Shown here piece after piece: positions 1 through 8,643 of a DNA stretch of 8,643 nucleotides. A model generated the notes under the pieces. It searched no databases. It saw only the letters and a program-made list of their open reading frames with translations, and was not told where the DNA came from. The translations under genes were made by a program, and so were the position numbers. Origin of the DNA: Dehalococcoidia bacterium (GTDB taxonomy: Bacteria; Chloroflexota; Dehalococcoidia; E44-bin15); contig JAGMCC010000043.1 in NCBI GenBank assembly GCA_023129355.1, positions 1 to 8,643 of the forward strand, read 5' to 3'. How positions within the stretch are numbered: the stretch's first letter is position 1; each line of letters starts with the position of its first letter.

Positions 1-1119
<1,119 letters not shown>

Positions 1120-1121
1120 TG

Positions 1122-1613
1122 CTAGCTCTTCCTTATCAAACCAAGGGCCTTTTCCACGGCATCCACCGGATTTTGAGCGACGATTATCGAGCTATCCACC
1201 ACACCTCCCCTTGCTAGTGACCAGGTGCCCAGGCTGATAACCGGGATGTTATTTTGCAGCGCATAGGCGATCTCAGAAAGGGTCCCGTAGCTGCCGCCGA
1301 TGGCGATCACTGCCTGACCCGACTTGGCGACGATGGCGTTTCTGGTATAGCCCATGCCGGTGACGATGGGGATTCGAATATAGGGATTGGCATCTTCGCG
1401 GCTGTCCCCGGGGAGAATGCCAATAGTGACCCCTCCTTGGGAGGTAGCCCCGCGACATGCCGCCTCCATTACCCCTTCCAGGCCGCCGCAGATCAATGTG
1501 GCGCCCCGCCTTGCCAGCTCCCGCCCCACCTCCTCGGCGAGCCTGGTCTCCTCTGCGGAGCAATCGCTGGCGCCGATCACGGTGATAAAAATCCCCTTTT
1601 GCCCCTTTTCCAT
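1122..1613 (-). CDS. LOG/SLOG-family Rossmann protein (TIGR00725 type)
   Basis: A 163-residue single-domain protein of the SLOG superfamily, which also holds the cytokinin-activating LOG phosphoribohydrolases and Moco-carrier-like proteins. Visible marks are an N-terminal beta strand and turn (ITVIGAS, 10-16), CGGLEGVMEAACRGA (42-56), ILPGD (66-70), GMGYTRNAIVAKSG (86-99) and the nucleotide-binding GGSYGTLSE (106-114). TIGR00725-type proteins are widespread but their substrate is not settled; nucleotide or nucleotide-derivative binding is the safe inference. The longest frame begins at a TTG (1619), but I take ATG at 1613: it has GAGG 8 nt upstream, whereas the TTG would have only 2 nt of spacing. 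It has its own promoter in the gap after pth and is followed at once by eno. No signal peptide or membrane segment is visible. Confidence 0.85.
   Translation of the reverse strand: MEKGQKGIFITVIGASDCSAEETRLAEEVGRELARRGATLICGGLEGVMEAACRGATSQGGVTIGILPGDSREDANPYIRIPIVTGMGYTRNAIVAKSGQAVIAIGGSYGTLSEIAYALQNNIPVISLGTWSLARGGVVDSSIIVAQNPVDAVEKALGLIRKS
1593..1610 (-). repeat. 9-nt tandem repeat at the start of the LOG-like gene
   Basis: On the minus strand GAAAAGGGG is followed directly by CAAAAGGGG, encoding EKGQKG right after the start codon. It has the same 9-nt period and the same AAAAGGG core as the repeats before eno and serA, but lies inside the coding sequence and is less similar. It may be coincidental. 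Confidence 0.3.
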
Positions 1614-1644
1614 CTCCAAAACCTCTTAAACCAAGCTAAATGGG

Positions 1645-1674
1645 ATTATAGCACCCTGGGTTGAATTGCCGCAA
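1645..1674 (-). promoter_or_regulatory. Promoter for LOG-like gene and eno (extended -10)
   Basis: The minus strand has a perfect TATAAT (1645-1650) preceded by TGC, giving an extended -10 (TGCTATAAT). Eighteen nt farther upstream lies TTGCGG (1669-1674), which matches the first three bases of the sigma-70 -35 consensus TTGACA. It sits in the 78-bp gap between pth and the LOG-like gene and would start transcription about 25 nt before that gene's ATG. Confidence 0.7.
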
Positions 1675-1691
1675 CCAAAGCGGTGATGCTT

Positions 1692-2258
1692 TTAGTTATA
1701 GCGGTTCATTGCCGCCTCGATCCCCTCGGCCAGGATGCAAAGCAGGGCATCGGCGACCCGGGCAATGGCTTCACTGGCGATGTCCTTTTCCTCAGCGGTG
1801 AAATCGCTTAGCACATAGGAGACCTCATCCCCCTCGGGGCGGCCGATGCCGACGCGAATTCGGGGGAACTCCTCACTTCCCAAGGAGGCGATGAGGGATG
1901 CGAGGCCTTTGTGCCCCGCCGCGCCACCACGCTGGCGGATGCGCAGCTTGCCCAGGGGCAGGTCCAGGTCGTCGTAGATCACAAGGAGGTCATCAAGTGG
2001 CACGCCGAAGCGGTGTAGCAGCTGGGCAACTGCCGCCCCGCTGTGGTTCATATACGTCCGCGGCTTGGCGAGTACCACTGGCGTACCAGCAACCTCGCCC
2101 GTGCCGTATTTGGCCTTCAGTGTTTTAAGCCTCAACCTTCGCTCCTTAATGGGTATGCGGTGCTGACTCGCGAAGTGGTCGAGACACTGAAACCCTACGT
2201 TATGACGGTTGCCGGCATAGCTCTTCCCCGGATTTCCCAGCCCGACAATTAGTTTCAT
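1692..2258 (-). CDS. pth: Peptidyl-tRNA hydrolase
   Basis: Pth cleaves the ester bond of peptidyl-tRNAs that drop off ribosomes, recycling tRNA. At 188 residues it has the usual bacterial length. The N-terminus MKLIVGLGNPGKSYAGNRHNVGF contains the catalytic His19 and the family signature. KPRTYMNHSG carries Asn71 (Asn68 in E. coli), IYDDLDLPLGKLRIR carries the conserved acidic pair at 96-97, and GGAAGHKGLASL holds His116. The residue after that His is Lys117, where E. coli has Asn114. The C-terminus ends in the typical AMNRYN. The ATG at 2258 lacks a Shine-Dalgarno sequence at normal distance: the nearest, AAGGAG, is 18 nt away, inside a short open frame that stops 3 nt before the ATG. Translation may therefore be coupled to that frame. 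Confidence 0.97.
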   Translation of the reverse strand: MKLIVGLGNPGKSYAGNRHNVGFQCLDHFASQHRIPIKERRLRLKTLKAKYGTGEVAGTPVVLAKPRTYMNHSGAAVAQLLHRFGVPLDDLLVIYDDLDLPLGKLRIRQRGGAAGHKGLASLIASLGSEEFPRIRVGIGRPEGDEVSYVLSDFTAEEKDIASEAIARVADALLCILAEGIEAAMNRYN

Positions 2259-2261
2259 CGC

Positions 2262-2390
2262 TTAAATAGCGCCGTACTCCTTGAAGCTGAGGCGAACCCT
2301 CTTGCCCGGATGCTCCCGGGTACTCAATACCCTAGAGGACCGCTTTCCCCGGCTTGGCCCACCCCGTTTGAATTTATTAAAAGAGATCAA
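2262..2390 (-). CDS. Possible 42-aa very basic ORF just upstream of pth
   Basis: This frame fills almost the whole flavodoxin-pth gap. It can open at TTG (2390), 10 nt after the flavodoxin stop, and runs 42 codons to a TAA 3 nt before the pth ATG. The product is strongly basic (for example KFKRGG, SRGKRSSR, PGKRVRLSFKEYGAI at the C-terminus), like a small nucleic-acid-binding or ribosome-associated protein, but I recognise no family. In favour: it is open over the full gap, it uses codons similar to the neighbours, and its stop is ideally placed for translational coupling to pth, which lacks its own ribosome binding site. Against: there is no ATG start and no clear ribosome binding site before the TTG. 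A second in-frame TTG lies at codon 22 (about 2327). Confidence 0.35.
   Translation of the reverse strand: MISFNKFKRGGPSRGKRSSRVLSTREHPGKRVRLSFKEYGAI
2305..2332 (-). other. Two overlapping, mutually exclusive short hairpins before pth
   Basis: GGGTA (2318-2322) pairs with TACCC (2328-2332) across a 5-nt loop. CCCGG (2305-2309) pairs with CCGGG (2316-2320) across a 6-nt loop. They share bases 2318-2320, so only one can form at a time. Neither is followed by a T-run, so this is not a classical terminator. Five-bp stems are common by chance in G+C-rich DNA; an attenuator-like role is speculative. Confidence 0.2.
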
Positions 2391-2400
2391 TAGTCATGTA

Positions 2401-2838
2401 TTAAGCGGTGGCTAGCTTCTTGCCCATCTCGCGAAGCTCCGCAAGGATCTCGGGGGTGGCTTTGCCGGGAGCCATGATGCCTTCGTCAGCCCTCTTCAAT
2501 TTAAAGGCGGAACAAATGCCGTCGAGTACATCCAGGGCTCTCCTCTTCCCCATTCCGCTGCTGGTAAAGGTGCAGTAGGGCTTGTCGGTGGTCTTGTCCT
2601 GGCACTGAATAAGGCTTCGATCGAAAAAGTCCTTTAAGCCTCCGGATATGTAGGCGAAGTTTGTTGATGTGCCGAAGGCCACCGCATCGCAGCCAATGAG
2701 GTCGTCTGCATTGGCATCGAAGGCCCGCTTTAGGATGACCTCAGTCCCCGCTACCGACCGTGCCCCCTCCGCTACTGCCCTGGCCATCTCCTCGGTATTC
2801 CCAGTCTGAGAATGGTAAACGATCAATACCTTAGCCAT
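2401..2838 (-). CDS. Flavodoxin-like FMN protein
   Basis: A 145-residue flavodoxin-fold protein, probably a cytosolic electron carrier or part of an NAD(P)H-dependent FMN reductase system. It begins with the first beta strand and phosphate-binding loop MAKVLIVYHSQTGNTEEMA (SQTGNT at 10-15). The second FMN loop region is GTSTNFAYISGGLKDFFDR (56-74), resembling the WrbA/FMN-reductase pattern more than classical Desulfovibrio flavodoxin, and the third is FTSSGMGKRRA (91-101). There are four cysteines (50, 79, 89, 109), not arranged as an Fe-S motif. The ATG at 2838 is preceded by GAGGAG at 6-nt spacing. It follows ligA by 11 nt, so the two are probably co-transcribed, though no functional link to DNA ligation is evident. 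Partner and physiological role cannot be read from the sequence. Confidence 0.88.
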   Translation of the reverse strand: MAKVLIVYHSQTGNTEEMARAVAEGARSVAGTEVILKRAFDANADDLIGCDAVAFGTSTNFAYISGGLKDFFDRSLIQCQDKTTDKPYCTFTSSGMGKRRALDVLDGICSAFKLKRADEGIMAPGKATPEILAELREMGKKLATA

Positions 2839-2849
2839 CTTCTACTCCT

Positions 2850-6471
<3,622 letters not shown>

Positions 6472-6472
6472 T

Positions 6473-6499
6473 TTTTCGCCCTTTTCGTCCGTTTTGTCC
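6473..6499 (-). repeat. 9-nt tandem repeat, three units, in the serA leader
   Basis: On the minus strand GGACAAAAC, GGACGAAAA and GGGCGAAAA follow each other without a gap and end 1 nt before the serA ATG. The last two differ by one base from the two-unit array before eno (1041-1058). The AAGGG formed at a unit boundary (6479-6483) is the only Shine-Dalgarno-like sequence available to serA. Confidence 0.6.
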
Positions 6500-6529
6500 T
6501 TTAACCTGCCTTCAATCGAGTACTCACCT

Positions 6530-6781
6530 CTAGGTCAAAATCTTTTCGGACAGGAATTTATTCACTGCCTCAGAGACCTCTTCTTTAGAACACTTCACCC
6601 GCCACATCCCCTGGGGCAGGTTGATCCTTAGCCACTTCCGGTACCACTTTTCACGGATGCCTTTGCTGATAACGAGGACGAAATTCCCGCTTTTGGGGTC
6701 TTCGGATATTTCCATCATACCCCTATTCTTTAGCCCCCGCATTCCCAACCGAGCTCCGACCCCTATTTCCTCGATCTCCAT
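6530..6781 (-). CDS. Unrecognised 83-aa protein between aminotransferase and serA
   Basis: I do not recognise this protein. It is 83 residues, basic and soluble-looking, with no signal peptide, membrane segment or cysteine motif (a single Cys near the C-terminal third). The first two thirds look beta-rich with GVGARLGMRGLKNRGMM and FVLVISKG; a tryptophan- and lysine-rich centre (REKWYRKWLRINLP) follows, then a helix-like tail (SKEEVSEAVNKFLSEK). The longest frame begins at GTG (6790), but that GTG lies inside a good ribosome binding site (GGGGGTGAT, 6786-6794) that points to ATG at 6781, so I use that. The gap to the aminotransferase stop is 21 nt and to serA 58 nt, so it is probably co-transcribed with both. 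It seems less G+C rich than its neighbours. Position suggests a link to serine metabolism, but nothing in the protein shows it. Confidence 0.72.
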   Translation of the reverse strand: MEIEEIGVGARLGMRGLKNRGMMEISEDPKSGNFVLVISKGIREKWYRKWLRINLPQGMWRVKCSKEEVSEAVNKFLSEKILT

Positions 6782-6785
6782 TTTA

Positions 6786-6794
6786 ATCACCCCC
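6786..6794 (-). promoter_or_regulatory. Ribosome binding site of the 83-aa gene (decides start)
   Basis: GGGGGTGAT on the minus strand matches eight of nine bases of the strong Shine-Dalgarno sequence GGAGGTGAT. It lies in register for ATG at 6781 and overlaps the alternative GTG at 6790, making that GTG unlikely as the start. Confidence 0.65.
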
Positions 6795-6802
6795 TGGTTA
6801 GC

Positions 6803-7888
6803 TCACACCGAGAAGCCTGCCTGAGGCAAGGCTGCCTTCAATGCCTCGATCACGGCATCGATGTCCTTCTCGGTTACATAGCCGAGGTGTCCGATGCGAA
6901 AGATCTTGCCATCCAGCCGCTGCTGCCCTCCGGCGAGGACAGTATCATATTCCTCCCGCAGGATCTTGAGAAGCTTCTTGGAGTCGAGCCCCTCGGGCAC
7001 CTGGACCGCCGTGACCGTGTTTGAGGCGCAGCTATCATCGGGGAACAGGGAGAGCCCCAGTGATTTCACCTCTGCCCTGGCTTTAGCGCCCACCCGGGCA
7101 TGGCGCGCCACGATGTTTTTGAGCCCCTCGCGCTGAAAAAGCTCCAGTGCGGTATCGAGGGCGTAGACCGTAGAAACAGCCGGGGTCCATGGGGTCTGCC
7201 CTTTCTCGAGAAAGCTCTTAGCCTTGGCGAAATCCCAGTAGTATTTGGGCATCTTGGCTTGAGCCTGCGCCTGCCACGCCCGCTCGCTGACGCTGACCAT
7301 CGCAAGCCCAGGAGGGGCCATCCACCCCTTCTGCGAGCCAGTAATCACCACATCGCATCCCCACTCGTCGGTGGGCAGGTCAATGCAGCCTAGACTGCTA
7401 ATGGCGTCCACTATGAGGAGCTTTTCGTACTCCCGAACCACGGCGCTTATCGCCTCTAGATCGTTGGTTACCCCGGTGGAGGTCTCGTTGTGGGTCACCA
7501 GCACCGCCTTTATACTGGCGTCCTGGGACAGCGCGCGGCGCACCTCCTGTGGGTCGACGGCGGTACCCCACTCAAAGCTGAGCCGCTCAACTTGAGCGCC
7601 AAATATTTCGGCGATCGCAGCAAAGCGATCACCAAAGGCTCCGTTGGCCACTACCAGCACCTTGTCACCAGGCGAGAGGGTGTTCACGACTGATGCCTCC
7701 ATGCCCCCGGTGCCGGAACAGGTGAGGAGAAATACGTCCCCCTTGGTCTGAAACATGGTTTTGAGGATGTCGGTTGCCTTATGTATCATCTCGGCGAACT
7801 GGGGCCCGCGATGATTGATCATCTGTGTCGTCATCGCCTGCAGGATTTCATCGGGGATCGGGGTGGGTCCGGGAATGCGTAACTGCAT
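6803..7888 (-). CDS. Class V PLP aminotransferase (serine/alanine-glyoxylate type), probable serine-pathway enzyme
   Basis: A 361-residue fold-type I, class V aminotransferase of the alanine-glyoxylate / serine-pyruvate group. Visible marks: substrate-site start RIPGPTPIPDEIL (4-16), PLP phosphate loop CSGTGGMEA (57-65), THNETSTG (132-139), Asp161 in VDAISSLG contacting the pyridine nitrogen, Schiff-base Lys187 in GSQKGWM, TPWTPAVS (232-239) and carboxylate-binding Arg331 in FRIGHLG. Family members transfer amino groups between alanine or serine and glyoxylate or pyruvate. Its place upstream of serA suggests that here it aminates 3-phosphohydroxypyruvate to phosphoserine, or works on hydroxypyruvate; that is inference. 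It does not look like canonical SerC. ATG at 7888 has GGAGG 6 nt upstream. A perfect TATAAT lies 32 nt before it, so it likely heads the transcript running through serA. Confidence 0.93.
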   Translation of the reverse strand: MQLRIPGPTPIPDEILQAMTTQMINHRGPQFAEMIHKATDILKTMFQTKGDVFLLTCSGTGGMEASVVNTLSPGDKVLVVANGAFGDRFAAIAEIFGAQVERLSFEWGTAVDPQEVRRALSQDASIKAVLVTHNETSTGVTNDLEAISAVVREYEKLLIVDAISSLGCIDLPTDEWGCDVVITGSQKGWMAPPGLAMVSVSERAWQAQAQAKMPKYYWDFAKAKSFLEKGQTPWTPAVSTVYALDTALELFQREGLKNIVARHARVGAKARAEVKSLGLSLFPDDSCASNTVTAVQVPEGLDSKKLLKILREEYDTVLAGGQQRLDGKIFRIGHLGYVTEKDIDAVIEALKAALPQAGFSV

Positions 7889-7919
7889 GCTCTGCCTCCA
7901 TGTTTAGCGATTTTTAGAC

Positions 7920-7925
7920 ATTATA
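7920..7925 (-). promoter_or_regulatory. -10 box of the aminotransferase-serA transcript
   Basis: A perfect TATAAT on the minus strand in the tyrS-aminotransferase gap, 32 nt before the aminotransferase ATG. The expected -35 window (about 7943-7949) reads TTCCCT or CTTCCC, a poor match to TTGACA, and there is no TG extension. A promoter this unbalanced often depends on an activator. The predicted leader is only about 25 nt. Confidence 0.6.
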
Positions 7926-7949
7926 CCCTGAATCGCCAACATAGGGAAG

Positions 7950-7968
7950 TAGGAAATATCTTTTCCTA
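7950..7968 (-). promoter_or_regulatory. Palindrome beside the -35 region, candidate operator
   Basis: A perfect 7-bp inverted repeat, TAGGAAA and TTTCCTA separated by 5 nt, starts 1-2 nt upstream of the expected -35 hexamer of the aminotransferase promoter. The size and symmetry fit a dimeric regulator site placed for activation (about -40 to -58). As RNA it would be a weak, A-U-rich hairpin with no T-run after it, so it is not a convincing tyrS terminator. Confidence 0.35.
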
Positions 7969-8005
7969 GTCTGTTGGGGGTAAAGGGGGAAGGTAAGAGG
8001 GAAAC

Positions 8006-8643
8006 TCAGGTTCGCTTATCGGCATCAGCGATTTTCACGAAGCGGCGTTTGCCCGCCTGAATGGTCATGCCGTCTCGCAAGTTCACCATACGTTTGGTCA
8101 CAACTTTCCCATCTATCTTAACAGCACCCTGCTCGATCAGTCGCCGCCCTTCACTGGTACTCTGTACAAGCCCTATTTGAGTTAGCAAAGTGGCCAATAG
8201 GTGAGGCGGCTCCTCCTTTACACGCTCCTGTATTTGCCTGATCTCCTCATCTGAGGCTGCTATTATTGTGGTAGCTCTCGATGTTGCCTCCTGGAAGGAA
8301 ACCTGAACCTCCGTTATCTCCTCCGGCACTTCCTTCCTCTGCACTGTCTTCTCGAAGCAGGCCTCCGCATCTTTGGCAGCCTTTTTATTGTGGAACTGCT
8401 CCACTATCTCACGGGCCAATCGCTTCTTCAAGACCATCGGGTTCACCGAATCGTTCTCAAGCCCTTTTCGGAACTCCGCAAGCTCTTCATCCGAAACATC
8501 GGTAAGAAGCTCGAAGTAGTCCATCATGAGGCCGTCGGGGATGCTCATCACCTTTCCATATATCTCATTGGGAGACTCATCGATGGCGATGTAGTTCCCC
8601 AGGCTTTTTGACATCTTCATGCTGCCGTCGGTGCCCACAAGCA
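8006..8643 (-). CDS. tyrS: Tyrosyl-tRNA synthetase, C-terminal half (5' end beyond window)
   Basis: TyrRS charges tRNA-Tyr with tyrosine. About 211 C-terminal residues are visible; the catalytic Rossmann domain with its HIGH motif lies outside the window. The visible part opens with LVGTDGSMKMSKSLGNYIAI, whose KMSKS (8603-8617) is the class I ATP-binding loop. This sequence form, rather than KFGKT, marks the TyrZ-like or type 2 TyrRS. An alpha-helical anticodon-binding region follows (SIPDGLMMDYFELLTDVSDEEL onward). The C-terminal ~65 residues form an S4 RNA-binding domain (LVQSTSEGRRLIEQGAVKIDG and the strand after it). The stop is TGA at 8006. The gap behind it holds a separate promoter, and I see no hairpin-plus-T-run terminator after tyrS, so read-through into the aminotransferase is possible. 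Confidence 0.95.
   Translation of the reverse strand, partial: LVGTDGSMKMSKSLGNYIAIDESPNEIYGKVMSIPDGLMMDYFELLTDVSDEELAEFRKGLENDSVNPMVLKKRLAREIVEQFHNKKAAKDAEACFEKTVQRKEVPEEITEVQVSFQEATSRATTIIAASDEEIRQIQERVKEEPPHLLATLLTQIGLVQSTSEGRRLIEQGAVKIDGKVVTKRMVNLRDGMTIQAGKRRFVKIADADKRT

Noticed and set aside
1254..1664. Plus-strand frame of 136 codons opposite the LOG-like gene
   Set aside because: It is antisense to a gene with clear SLOG motifs and runs through that gene's promoter; the translation is low-complexity and without motifs.
2290..2302. GGGTTCG-CCTC on the minus strand, resembling a tRNA T-arm
   Set aside because: The loop is too short, the T-stem cannot pair properly and no acceptor or anticodon stem can be built around it.
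6518..6525. 8-bp palindrome GAGTACTC in the gap before serA
   Set aside because: Too short to mean much alone, with no promoter elements nearby.
7950..8005. Rho-independent terminator after tyrS
   Set aside because: The only hairpin is A-U rich and is not followed by a T-run on the minus strand.

Overview
This window is a compact, entirely co-directional block of bacterial housekeeping genes, all transcribed from the minus strand (right to left). Reading in the direction of transcription, it holds the 3' part of tyrS, a class V aminotransferase, an unrecognised 83-residue protein, serA, ligA, a small flavodoxin-like protein, pth, a LOG/SLOG-family protein (TIGR00725 type) and the 5' part of eno. 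Both end genes run off the window. No stretch over 300 bases lacks a gene, and I see no rRNA, tRNA, CRISPR array, insertion sequence or phage feature.

The sequence is moderately G+C rich. The gene content points to the Chloroflexota, most likely class Dehalococcoidia: a long ACT-type SerA beside a class V (not SerC-type) aminotransferase, a TyrRS of the KMSKS type with a C-terminal S4 domain, and the set ligA/flavodoxin/pth/eno. That placement is inference from family resemblance and remembered gene order; no search was run.

Layout. (1) 8643-8006: tyrS 3' end. (2) 8005-7889: a 117-bp gap with a perfect TATAAT -10 box and, just upstream of it, a 7-bp palindrome. (3) 7888-4897: aminotransferase, 83-aa protein and serA, a likely serine-biosynthesis unit. 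SerA oxidises 3-phosphoglycerate and the aminotransferase is the obvious candidate for the next step. (4) 4880-2401: ligA (16 nt after serA) and a flavodoxin-like gene (11 nt after ligA). (5) 2400-2259: a 142-bp gap that contains an open 42-codon frame ending 3 nt before pth and two mutually exclusive short hairpins. (6) 2258-1692: pth. (7) 1691-1614: a gap with a good extended -10 promoter. (8) 1613-1: LOG-like gene, a tiny overlapping ORF, and eno.

Three gene products touch the same metabolic node: eno (2-phosphoglycerate to phosphoenolpyruvate), serA (withdraws 3-phosphoglycerate) and the aminotransferase. The leaders of eno and serA share an almost identical 9-nt tandem repeat, the least expected pattern in the window. 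Otherwise the region is conserved housekeeping DNA. I do not see a novel multi-gene system. The open questions are the small ORFs, the repeat, the palindrome and the identity of the 83-aa protein.
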